Shown here: positions 1 to 7,170 of the stretch, piece by piece
Layout: every line of letters begins with the position of its first letter
Position numbering within the stretch: the first letter of the stretch is position 1
DNA from: a bacterium
Lineage (GTDB): Archaea > Thermoproteota > Nitrososphaeria > Nitrososphaerales > Nitrososphaeraceae
Direction of reading: 5' to 3'
NCBI GenBank assembly: GCA_014381105.1
Contig: JACMIO010000023.1
Span: 1 to 13,370, forward strand
DNA length: 13,370 nt
Made by a program: the position numbers and the translations under genes
Notes under the pieces: generated by a model
What the model was told of the DNA's origin: nothing
What the model saw: the letters and a program-made list of their open reading frames with translations, nothing else
Database searches by the model: none

Positions 1-1842
1 GAAAGAGTATGGGGAACTCCTCTTCCCATATGGAATTGCACCAAGTGTGGCATGAAAGAACCTCTCTTTTCCAGAAATGAAATTATCAAGAGAGCTTCAA
101 AGTTGCCCGACGGAGAGCATTTTGAATTGCATCGACCCTGGATTGATAACGTCGTGATTAATTGTTCAAGGTGTAACATTGCTATGATTCGGGAACCCTT
201 CGTTCTTGACACATGGCACAACAGTGGTGCTTCGCCTTATGCGGGATTCTCGGATGATGAGTACAAGAGTCTGATTCCTGCTGAATTTCTCACAGAAGGG
301 ATAGATCAGACCCGGGGATGGGCATATACGCTGCTAATGGAAAATGTGATAATGCAAAACAAGGGACAATCCCCGTTTGAATCGTTTCTATTTCAGGGAC
401 ATATATTGGACGAGAAGGGAAATAAAATGAGTAAGAGTTTGGGTAATGTATTGGACGCTAGTAAACTATTAACTGAAAATTCAGTTGATGCCATCAGATT
501 TTATTTCATGTGGAAGTCATCGCCTATTGAATCTTTAAGCTTCAGTCTTAGCGAAATGGGTTCCCGCCCATATCAGGTACTTAGTACTCTGTATTACCTA
601 CACGTATACTTGATTCAAAATAGTACATACGATAGATTTGAAACCAAAAATATTGACCTAGATTCTGTCGTAAAAAGTAAATACTTTACCATGATAGAAG
701 TTTGGATTCTATCAAAATTACAATCGTTAATTAATAAAGTAACGTTATCACTGGACTCCTGTAGGTTTAATGAAGCAGCAAAGGATTTGGAAGAATTCAT
801 AATTAATAGTCTGAGCCAAACTTATGTTCCTATGAGCAGAGATGATTTATGGGATGACAGTATGGAAACGTTAGAGAGAAGGAATGTGATATATGCGGTA
901 CTTGGGTATGCGCTGTACATTATTGACATACTCCTTCATTCATATAGTCCTTTCATAACGAATTATTTGTATCTGTTATGCTTCAAACATAAGGAAGAAA
1001 TACTTCTTGAATCGTGGCCTAAATTTAATCCTGAATTGGTGAATACTGAAGTTGAAAATACAATAGACAAATCAAAACAAATCGTTTCACTGGTTAATGC
1101 AGCTAGAATGAAGGCGAAATTTAAGAGAAGATGGCCCATTAATAGAGTTGTCATTTGCACTCAAGATAGAAATCTTTCTGAATCAGCTGAATTATCAGAG
1201 ATATTAAAAAAGCAACTCAATTCAATGTCTATAGATGTCAAAATAGTAAATTTTAGCAATTACTTGGAAAGGGTTAATTTTCTGAATAAGGAGAATCTTG
1301 TTACCCTGAAAGCAAAGCTCAGAGTAAATAAGATAGCTCCCCGATTAAAGAACGATTTAAAAAATGCATTACAATCATTTGATCAAGTTGACTTTAATGA
1401 TTTATTTAACCAGTTTATTTCTAAAGGGAATTTCGATCTTAAATACTTGACTGGTGAAACGACGTTGTCAACAGATGAAGTGGAATTTTTATATGAAGGA
1501 AAAACACCATACATAATGATGGAATCTGAACAGGAGAACGTAGTTGTGTTTATTGATACAACTAGAAGTACCGAGTTGATATCAATGGGTCTCATGAAAG
1601 ATATAGCAAGAAATATACAACAATTGAGAAAGGAAATGGGATTTGTTCCTACAGAAATACTATCATCTGCATATATTTCGGGTCTAGGTTCAGATGACCT
1701 ATTATCGCTCGAAAACTTGAAAAGCGAATTGGCGTATTACGTAAGAGTAAAACAGATAATCATCAGCCCTAACAAATTAGAGGATGTCGATTACAAGGAA
1801 ATTGAAATAGACGGCAGAAAAATTCTCATTTCTGTACAGTAG
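1..1842 (+). CDS. ileS: Isoleucyl-tRNA synthetase, C-terminal part (5' end outside window)
   Basis: Class I aminoacyl-tRNA synthetase that charges tRNA-Ile in the cytoplasm. The reading frame is open from base 1, so the gene starts upstream. The first codons give ERVWGTPLPIWNCTKCG, a conserved IleRS block. The KMSKS catalytic loop is at bases 424-438, within GNKMSKSLGNVLD. Two CxxC pairs (Cys codons at 37, 46, 163 and 172) fit the zinc-binding insert, and the stretch HRPWID...DTWHNSGASPYAG is typical of archaeal/eukaryotic-type IleRS. The remainder is the helical anticodon-binding domain (including RRWPINRVVI) and the C-terminal extension. About 613 codons are present; family members are about 1000-1050 residues, so the HIGH motif and most of the editing domain lie outside. 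The internal ATG at 52 is not a start. It stands alone, with 411 gene-free bases downstream. The identification is firm. Confidence 0.97.
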   Translation, partial: ERVWGTPLPIWNCTKCGMKEPLFSRNEIIKRASKLPDGEHFELHRPWIDNVVINCSRCNIAMIREPFVLDTWHNSGASPYAGFSDDEYKSLIPAEFLTEGIDQTRGWAYTLLMENVIMQNKGQSPFESFLFQGHILDEKGNKMSKSLGNVLDASKLLTENSVDAIRFYFMWKSSPIESLSFSLSEMGSRPYQVLSTLYYLHVYLIQNSTYDRFETKNIDLDSVVKSKYFTMIEVWILSKLQSLINKVTLSLDSCRFNEAAKDLEEFIINSLSQTYVPMSRDDLWDDSMETLERRNVIYAVLGYALYIIDILLHSYSPFITNYLYLLCFKHKEEILLESWPKFNPELVNTEVENTIDKSKQIVSLVNAARMKAKFKRRWPINRVVICTQDRNLSESAELSEILKKQLNSMSIDVKIVNFSNYLERVNFLNKENLVTLKAKLRVNKIAPRLKNDLKNALQSFDQVDFNDLFNQFISKGNFDLKYLTGETTLSTDEVEFLYEGKTPYIMMESEQENVVVFIDTTRSTELISMGLMKDIARNIQQLRKEMGFVPTEILSSAYISGLGSDDLLSLENLKSELAYYVRVKQIIISPNKLEDVDYKEIEIDGRKILISVQ

Positions 1843-2253
1843 GAAATAATGTTCTCAAAATTAGAAATATCAGAAAATATAACTTCTCATGTCCTTACCC
1901 ATATTTATTAGTCCATATGCTCTGACAAATGTGTGTCTCTGGTTAAATTTCTCAGCCGGTTCTTATACTTAAGTCAGGTTTTAGAACCATTTATTAGTAA
2001 TCAATATTTTGATTTGTACCAAAGTTACCGAGCTTTTCCATATTATTGGAGGCAATGGAATTTTCGGATTAATTGATAACTGCTATCATGACAATTACAG
2101 GAACAGAAATTCTTCAATACATCAGCCTCCATTTTCACACCCTTACAATCGCCATGATTATTACAAATACACATTGACGATTTAGCCAATTATTGTAATT
2201 CACTTCAACTATTGTATATTTTTTACTATAAATAATATGACAATAATTAAATT
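1843..2253. other. Gene-free intergenic region with a possible structured element
   Basis: No convincing coding frame on either strand; the short frames starting at ATGs near 2089 (plus) and near 2130 (minus) are under 30 codons with no recognisable features. The left half is plain AT-rich sequence. Between 2047 and 2131 there is a 7-base inverted repeat (TGGAGGC at 2047-2053, GCCTCCA at 2125-2131). It encloses a small hairpin, GATA (2075-2078) with TATC (2084-2087), flanked by AATT copies at 2071 and 2093. A TATA-like stretch at about 2002-2010 would place a transcription start near 2031. This might be a short non-coding RNA, but chance is not excluded. The right end holds the promoter of the cupin gene. 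Confidence 0.4.
2226..2234 (+). promoter_or_regulatory. TATA box of the cupin gene
   Basis: CTATAAATA is centred about 24 bases before the ATG at 2254. This is the archaeal TATA-to-start-site distance, so the mRNA would begin at or next to the start codon (leaderless). Confidence 0.55.
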
Positions 2254-2616
2254 ATGCTACTTCATTATTTTTTTGTGGAAGTTTACTCTGAAAAACGGCC
2301 ATGGGGTTCATTTGAAAAGTTTAACGAGAATGAACGGTGCACCGTGAAATTACTCTACATAAAACCTGGCTCGCGATTGAGCCTTCAATATCATAATAAA
2401 CGAAAAGAATTTTGGAAAATAATTAAGGGTTCTGGAATTGTAGAAGTTCAAGACAAGAAATCGACTCTAGGTGAAGGAGATAATATCATAATACCATCTG
2501 GAGCAAAGCACAGAATTCAGGCTAGCAATTCTGGTTGTACCGTTTTGGAAATTTCTTATGGAAGCTTTGATGAAGACGATATCGTAAGGATTGAAGACGA
2601 CTATGACCGGATCTAG
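2254..2616 (+). CDS. Stand-alone cupin of the type II mannose-6-phosphate isomerase family
   Basis: A single cupin domain of 120 residues matching the C-terminal domain of bifunctional ManC/AlgA enzymes. The hallmark blocks are EKRPWGSFEKF near the N-terminus, SLQYHNKRKEFW in the middle, IPSGAKHRI, and the C-terminal EDDIVRIEDDYDR. Probable metal ligands are Gln45, His47, Glu52 and His86, the QxH...E...H set of this cupin family. It lacks the nucleotidyltransferase domain, so it may interconvert mannose-6-phosphate and fructose-6-phosphate or bind another sugar phosphate. No sugar-nucleotide genes lie beside it. The ATG at 2254 has a well-spaced TATA box. An in-frame GTG at 2275 would give a protein starting at VEVYSEKRPWG and is the main alternative. 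The fold is certain; the substrate is inferred. Confidence 0.85.
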   Translation: MLLHYFFVEVYSEKRPWGSFEKFNENERCTVKLLYIKPGSRLSLQYHNKRKEFWKIIKGSGIVEVQDKKSTLGEGDNIIIPSGAKHRIQASNSGCTVLEISYGSFDEDDIVRIEDDYDRI

Positions 2617-2697
2617 TATTTGAATAACGCAAAGTCAGCTGCTACCTAGTATCTCGACTAGTAACTGATGACACAGAATTCGTAGGATTTGTAGCTC

Positions 2698-2705
2698 TAT
2701 ATTTA
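2698..2705 (+). promoter_or_regulatory. TATA box of the tuf-rpsJ operon
   Basis: TATATTTA lies about 43 bases before the tuf ATG, which predicts a start site near 2727 and a leader of about 18 bases. Two CTAGTA copies (2645-2650 and 2658-2663) lie upstream; their meaning is unknown. Confidence 0.5.
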
Positions 2706-2744
2706 ACGAAATACAAATAAAGCCCTAATATCGCTTTTAATCTA

Positions 2745-4061
2745 ATGAGCGCAAGTAAAAAACCCCACATGAATCTTGTTGTAGTGGGACATGTTGATAA
2801 CGGTAAATCGACTATTGTAGGTCATTTGTTGGTTGATATGGGAATAATCGATCAAAGAACTATAGATTCGTTTGCCAAGGAATCTGAAGAAACTGGAAAA
2901 GGTGATACTTTCAAGTACGCTTGGGTACTAGATAGCATAAAGGATGAGCGCGAAAGAGGAATTACAATAGATCTGGCATTCCAGAAATTTGAAACTTCTA
3001 AATATTTTTACACCTTGATAGATGCTCCTGGACATAGAGATTTTATTAAAAATATGATTACTGGAGCATCTGAAGCAGATGTCGCTATTCTGGTGGTATC
3101 CGTCAAGCCAGGTGAGACTGAGGCTGCTACTGATCCAGGTGGACAGGCAAGAGAACATGCATTTTTGTCAAGGACACTCGGAGTTGGTCAAATCGTAGTT
3201 GCCTTGAATAAAATGGATGATTCAGGATATTCAGAAGCGCGTTATAACGAGGTCAAGGAAACCGTGGAAAAAATGTTAAAGTTGGTAGGCTATAATGTTT
3301 CAAAAATAAGCTTCATACCTGTTTCAGGATGGAAAGGCGATAACTTGGTCAAAAAATCGGAAAATATGGCCTGGTACAAGGGTCCTACTCTAGCTGAAAC
3401 ACTCGATATGTTCGAACCTCCAGAAAAACCATTAGGAAAACCACTTAGGATACCAATTCAGGATGTTTATTCCATCACAGGAGTTGGTACAGTACCTGTA
3501 GGAAGAGTTGAAACAGGAGTTCTTAAGGCCAACCAAAAGGTCATCGTAATGCCATCGGGCGTGACTGGAGAAGTAAAATCCATCGAGACTCATCATACTC
3601 AGATGGAATCTGCAGAATCTGGTGATAATATAGGATTTAACCTTAGAGGTGTGGATAAGAAATCGATCAAGCGAGGAGATGTGATTGGACCTGTTGATAA
3701 TCCACCAACTGCTGCAAAGGAATTTGAGGCACAAATAATAATTATCCATCATCCTACAGCAATGGCTCCAGGCTATACTCCTGTACTTCATGCACATACT
3801 GCACAGGTTGCAGCTACATTGTCTGAATTTATAGCAAAAATCGATCCAAAAACAGGTGGTGCTCTAGAAGAAAAACCAAAGTTTCTAAAGACTGGTGACG
3901 CAGCAATCGTGAGAATAAAACCTGTAAGGCCATTAGCAATAGAAACATTCAAGGAATTTCCAGAAATTGGTAGGTTTGCGTTAAGAGATATGGGTACAAC
4001 AATAGCTGCTGGCGTTGTCAAGTCTATTGTCGAAAAATACGACCCAAGCGCCAAAAAGTGA
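2745..4061 (+). CDS. tuf: Translation elongation factor 1-alpha (aEF1A)
   Basis: GTPase that delivers aminoacyl-tRNA to the ribosomal A site. All GTP-binding motifs are visible: G1 GHVDNGKS (residues 15-22), RGIT (71-74), DAPGH (93-97), NKMD (155-158) and SGW before the beta-barrel domains. Domains II and III follow, with the conserved blocks VYSITGVGTVPVGRVETG and RFALRDMGTTIAAG. The length of 438 residues is normal for the archaeal factor. G1 carries Asn where most archaeal and bacterial factors have His (VDHGKS). The start ATG is followed by KPHMNLVVVGHVD as in other archaeal EF1A proteins. rpsJ begins 9 bases after its stop, the classical archaeal tuf-S10 operon. No anomalies beyond the P-loop residue. 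Confidence 0.98.
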   Translation: MSASKKPHMNLVVVGHVDNGKSTIVGHLLVDMGIIDQRTIDSFAKESEETGKGDTFKYAWVLDSIKDERERGITIDLAFQKFETSKYFYTLIDAPGHRDFIKNMITGASEADVAILVVSVKPGETEAATDPGGQAREHAFLSRTLGVGQIVVALNKMDDSGYSEARYNEVKETVEKMLKLVGYNVSKISFIPVSGWKGDNLVKKSENMAWYKGPTLAETLDMFEPPEKPLGKPLRIPIQDVYSITGVGTVPVGRVETGVLKANQKVIVMPSGVTGEVKSIETHHTQMESAESGDNIGFNLRGVDKKSIKRGDVIGPVDNPPTAAKEFEAQIIIIHHPTAMAPGYTPVLHAHTAQVAATLSEFIAKIDPKTGGALEEKPKFLKTGDAAIVRIKPVRPLAIETFKEFPEIGRFALRDMGTTIAAGVVKSIVEKYDPSAKK

Positions 4062-4070
4062 GTCTTACTA

Positions 4071-4379
4071 ATGCCTCAGGAAGCCCGAATTAAATTAACT
4101 AGCACCAATCTTGTAATGCTAGAAAATGTATGCCACGAAATAAAGGGCATTGGCGAAAAAAATGGGATCAAGTTTAGAGGACCACACCCACTTCCAACTA
4201 AAAAAATGAAAGTCGTTACAAGAAAATCTCCTTGCGGACAAGGAACCAATACTTGGGATAAATATGAACTACGGATTCACAGGCGTGTCATAGATTTAGG
4301 TGCAGATGATAGATCTATAAGACAATTAATGCGATTAAAAATTCCCGATGACGTTTACATTGAAGTTTCTTTAACTTAA
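4071..4379 (+). CDS. rpsJ: 30S ribosomal protein S10
   Basis: Small-subunit ribosomal protein that sits in the head of the 30S particle. The 102 residues match the archaeal/eukaryotic uS10 (S20) form: N-terminal ARIKLTSTN, the central loop FRGPHPLPTKKMKVVTRKSP with GQGTNTWDKYE, then the tail RIHRRVIDL and a C-terminal IPDDVYIEV. Length is normal for the family. It is the second gene of the operon with tuf, separated by 9 bases and without its own TATA box, so it is presumably co-transcribed. Convergent to the next gene, whose stop lies 25 bases beyond. Confidence 0.98.
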   Translation: MPQEARIKLTSTNLVMLENVCHEIKGIGEKNGIKFRGPHPLPTKKMKVVTRKSPCGQGTNTWDKYELRIHRRVIDLGADDRSIRQLMRLKIPDDVYIEVSLT

Positions 4380-4404
4380 CTATATCCCATTTTAATTCAA
4401 TAAC

Positions 4405-5331
4405 TTATACATCATTCCTTAATTTAGTATAGGAATTTACTGGAACAACCAGATGAGCAAATGATTTTGGATTGATTATTTTTGCAAGTATCTCTATACC
4501 TATAATCAATCTTGGACTAGGTCTGCTAAAATAAGACATAGCATCCACTGCAAAAACCATATCATTTTGGACTGCTCTTAGGGAGTTCCAATCTTCGTTT
4601 CGTTTTAGAGAAACATATTCACTAAGTACTCTGTCAAGGGTAAATCCGCATGGTAAGAGAATCAATATATCGGGATCGAGCTGAGAAATTTGGGAAAACT
4701 CTATCTTACGAGATCGATCTCCAGTCTTACTGATTCCATTAATACCTCCTGCAATTTCAACCATTTGCGGAACCCAGTGGCCACATATGTAGAACGGATC
4801 AAACCATTCAAGACAAATTACCCTTGGATTTTTATCCTCATTTGTATTCGCAACATTTTCAATTCTATTCGACAGCGATGTTTTAATCTCTAATCCTTCT
4901 TTCACTTTCCCAACACTTTTGGCCACGTCGACAATATTTTGAACCACGTCTTCAACTGTATGTGGATCTAGTACAAGGGTATCTGGTGTATAACCTAAGA
5001 ACCGAATTACTTTTTCCATTTCTCTGTTGTGCGGTGAACATACGTCACAGATTCCCTGAGAAATGATAAGATCTGGCTGTATTTTCTTTAACAAGTCGAA
5101 GTTTATTATGAAATATTCATTTTGTAATTTTGCAAGTTCTTGAATTTTTTGTTCTATCTGTAAACTTGTCATTGATTCTGAATCAAATACTGAATTTATT
5201 ACCAGAGGTTTGCTCTTAGCCTCAGAAGGAAAATTACATTGGTGAGTAACACCGTATAGCAAATGCTGGCATCCCAACAAATATAGTATCTCTGTTGCAC
5301 TTGGTAGAAAGGAAACAATCCGATTAACCAA
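4405..5331 (-). CDS. BtuF-like periplasmic-binding-fold protein without export signal
   Basis: 308 residues of the BtuF/FepB-type helical-backbone substrate-binding family (COG0614-like). Recognisable blocks are IVSFLPSATEILYLLG at the N-terminus, QPDLIISQGICDVC (about 85-98), LEWFDPFYICGHWVPQMVEIAGG (about 174-196, the centre of the family signature) and SRPSPRLIIGIEILA near the C-terminus. Relatives bind cobalamin or Fe(III) chelates. The protein begins directly with the first strand of the fold; there is no signal peptide, lipobox cysteine or membrane anchor, and no permease or ATPase gene nearby. It may therefore bind its ligand in the cytoplasm. The CDC motif (Cys95, Cys98) and other cysteines are unusual for an exported protein. 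The start is a TTG with a TATA element (5356-5362) about 28 bases upstream. The ligand is unknown. Confidence 0.85.
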   Translation of the reverse strand: MVNRIVSFLPSATEILYLLGCQHLLYGVTHQCNFPSEAKSKPLVINSVFDSESMTSLQIEQKIQELAKLQNEYFIINFDLLKKIQPDLIISQGICDVCSPHNREMEKVIRFLGYTPDTLVLDPHTVEDVVQNIVDVAKSVGKVKEGLEIKTSLSNRIENVANTNEDKNPRVICLEWFDPFYICGHWVPQMVEIAGGINGISKTGDRSRKIEFSQISQLDPDILILLPCGFTLDRVLSEYVSLKRNEDWNSLRAVQNDMVFAVDAMSYFSRPSPRLIIGIEILAKIINPKSFAHLVVPVNSYTKLRNDV

Positions 5332-5355
5332 TACAAACTGTGATATTATTAATTG

Positions 5356-5362
5356 TATTAAA
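5356..5362 (-). promoter_or_regulatory. TATA box of the BtuF-like gene
   Basis: On the minus strand this reads TTTAATA, preceded by a purine-rich AAAGGTC that could serve as a BRE. It lies about 28 bases before the TTG start, so a leaderless or nearly leaderless transcript is predicted. Confidence 0.4.
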
Positions 5363-5437
5363 GACCTTTTGTCAGGTCATCGTCAAGCATTCCTAATTGT
5401 CCTGATTAATTACATTGTGAAATTTAATGTATCAATA

Positions 5438-5445
5438 TTTTAATA
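5438..5445 (+). promoter_or_regulatory. TATA-like element upstream of the 102-residue gene
   Basis: TTTTAATA is centred about 33 bases before the ATG at 5475, predicting a leader of roughly 9 bases. It shares the 143-base divergent intergenic region with the BtuF-like gene. Confidence 0.35.
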
Positions 5446-5474
5446 ATGGATTGTCAAGATAACTGTGTCAGGTT

Positions 5475-5783
5475 ATGAGTAAATACACGATAACGAACAG
5501 AATGGATCAAAGTGAGATAGATAAGCGTACTAGAAACCTATTAGATCTATTTAGAAAGAATTTTCTCGATAGCAAGAGTGATGACTTTGTTTCTGACGCA
5601 TTATCAAACATGATGGTATGTAATACTATCTATGCGAAAATTTTTGAAGGGTATTTAGCACTGGCTGAAAAGAGAAAAATACCCCAGGAAATGACTGATG
5701 GTTTTGTCAAGTGGGCCTCAGATCAATTGGACGAACTCAAAATCAAGTTAACTGAGAAGTACCAAAAGACCGATATGAGATAA
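5475..5783 (+). CDS. Small charged helical protein of unknown function
   Basis: 102 residues, not recognised. It is rich in Lys, Asp, Glu and Leu, has no signal peptide or membrane segment, and looks almost entirely alpha-helical: a helix over DQSEIDKRTRNLLDLFRKNF, a second over the FVSDALSNMMVCNTIYAKIFEGYLALAEK stretch, and a third over WASDQLDELKIKLTEKYQK. One Cys (in MMVCNT) and no catalytic-looking motif. The amphipathic spacing suggests a soluble helical bundle or a partner-binding protein. It has its own TATA-like element and is divergent from the BtuF-like gene. The HtrA gene downstream has separate promoters, so an operon is unlikely. Coding is supported by the length and the codon use; the function is unknown. 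Confidence 0.75.
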   Translation: MSKYTITNRMDQSEIDKRTRNLLDLFRKNFLDSKSDDFVSDALSNMMVCNTIYAKIFEGYLALAEKRKIPQEMTDGFVKWASDQLDELKIKLTEKYQKTDMR

Positions 5784-5832
5784 TAGTCCCATTATCAATA
5801 CATGACTCTGGAAGTTGAACGTAAGGTAATCG

Positions 5833-5840
5833 TATATAAA
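5833..5840 (+). promoter_or_regulatory. Distal TATA box upstream of the HtrA gene
   Basis: TATATAAA is a near-ideal archaeal TATA sequence. A start site near 5862 would give the protease mRNA a leader of about 94 bases, containing two TTTTTGGAA copies (5869-5877 and 5900-5908). It may be an alternative promoter or drive a short non-coding RNA. Confidence 0.4.
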
Positions 5841-5925
5841 GATTAAATCAGTCAAGATCCTTTCCGTATTTTTGGAACACAAGTGTAACACATTGCACCT
5901 TTTTGGAAATGATTGAATAGAAAAG

Positions 5926-5932
5926 TCTATAT
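5926..5932 (+). promoter_or_regulatory. Proximal TATA box of the HtrA gene
   Basis: TCTATAT is centred about 26 bases before the ATG at 5956, the spacing expected for a leaderless transcript. Confidence 0.5.
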
Positions 5933-5955
5933 GATTACTCCAATGGATTTTTGAT

Positions 5956-7098
5956 ATGAAAAAACCGGTGCTTATTCTTATGCTGGCAAGTATCTTGGTA
6001 TTCTCAGGTGTAATTTTCCATGTGCAAAAATTTGAAATTTTCGCACAAACAGAAGATGAAAAAGATTCCAACCTTGTTTCAATCAGCGAGATCTTTAAAG
6101 ATGTGCAAGGATCAGTGGTGCAAATAACTCGTGAAAATCAGCCTACATCTAATGATACTCCTGGAGATGAAAATGTTACCAGTTTAGGATCTGGATTTGT
6201 ATTTGATAATCAAGGACGAATTATTACTAATCATCATGTAGTAAGGGATTCTAAGAATGTGGATGTTACTTTCATTGATGGTAATAGATACGTAGCATCT
6301 GTCATTGGTAGTGATCCTTTCAATGATATAGCTGTAATTGATATAACACAAAATATATCCAGGCAGCTTGACCCATTGAGACTTGGAAATTCATCTGCAG
6401 TTGAGGTAGGGGATCAGGTTATTGCAATTGGAAATCCATATGGACTTGCTGGCTCAATGACCGTTGGTATAGTAAGCCAGAAAGGACGTCTAATTTCTAC
6501 TGAAGGGTCAGCATTCAGTATTCCCAGTGTTATTCAAACGGATGCGTTAATTAACCCGGGTAACTCTGGTGGACCTCTTATCAATGTCAATGAAGAAGTA
6601 ATTGGAATGAATACTGCAGGAGTACTTTCAGATTCTGGCAGCTTCTCCGGTATAGGTTTAGCAGTTCCTTCAAATACTATTTCTAAAATAGTACCAGTAC
6701 TTATTAGCAAAGGAAATTACACACATCCATGGATTGGAATTTCTGCCAGCACACTAACTTCAAAATTGACAGAAAATTTTGAAAATTTAAGTAGGGATTT
6801 CAAGGGAGTGTACGTTGATTCAATAATTAAGGATGGACCTGCTGACAAAGCTCGACTTCAAGGTAGTACTACTGATCAATATGGCAATAAGCATGGTAAT
6901 GATATTATCACAGCTGTTGATAATCATAATGTTACTTACATGGAAGATCTTGTGTCTTATATAGATGAAAATAAACAACCAGGTGAAAAATTGAGCGTCA
7001 CTGTTTTTAGAAACCAGACCTACACGGATCTTAGTGTAGAGTTAGGAGATCGCAGTAATAGTACTAAGACCGATGAAGAAAAGGATCCGTATAGTTAA
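5956..7098 (+). CDS. HtrA/DegP-type trypsin-like serine protease with PDZ domain, exported
   Basis: 380 residues. An N-terminal signal peptide (KK, then a hydrophobic stretch at about 5-21) leads to a plausible cleavage site after Ala30 (EIFA/QTEDEK), so the protein acts outside the membrane or anchored to it. The S1C protease domain (about 43-250) has the full catalytic triad: His94 in TNHHVV, Asp124 in NDIAV and Ser204 in GNSGGP. The oxyanion and specificity blocks VIAIGNPYG and QTDALINPGNSGG are intact. One PDZ domain follows (about 257-362), with GPADKARL and a GNDIITAVD strand, then a short charged tail. The length suits a one-PDZ HtrA (DegS-like arrangement). The family degrades or refolds damaged envelope proteins. 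It has its own promoter(s) and is convergent with the exchanger gene. Active protease is expected. Confidence 0.93.
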   Translation: MKKPVLILMLASILVFSGVIFHVQKFEIFAQTEDEKDSNLVSISEIFKDVQGSVVQITRENQPTSNDTPGDENVTSLGSGFVFDNQGRIITNHHVVRDSKNVDVTFIDGNRYVASVIGSDPFNDIAVIDITQNISRQLDPLRLGNSSAVEVGDQVIAIGNPYGLAGSMTVGIVSQKGRLISTEGSAFSIPSVIQTDALINPGNSGGPLINVNEEVIGMNTAGVLSDSGSFSGIGLAVPSNTISKIVPVLISKGNYTHPWIGISASTLTSKLTENFENLSRDFKGVYVDSIIKDGPADKARLQGSTTDQYGNKHGNDIITAVDNHNVTYMEDLVSYIDENKQPGEKLSVTVFRNQTYTDLSVELGDRSNSTKTDEEKDPYS

Positions 7099-7170
7099 CC
7101 ATATTAAACAATCACTAACCCATTGAATGTCTATTGAATATGGGATAATCTGTAAGTTGCTTTGAGTGTC

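Noticed and set aside
2045..2072. Five-codon leader peptide after GGAGG (ATG at 2055)
   Set aside because: Too short to support, far from any downstream gene, and the Shine-Dalgarno match is a single short motif.
2665..2690. Possible C/D-box sRNA (TGATGA near 2667)
   Set aside because: No matching D box (CTGA) follows at a sensible distance and no second C'/D' pair is present.
7119..7144. CCCAT...ATGGG inverted repeat after the HtrA gene as a terminator
   Set aside because: Only five pairs with no T run following; archaeal termination usually relies on T-rich tracts.
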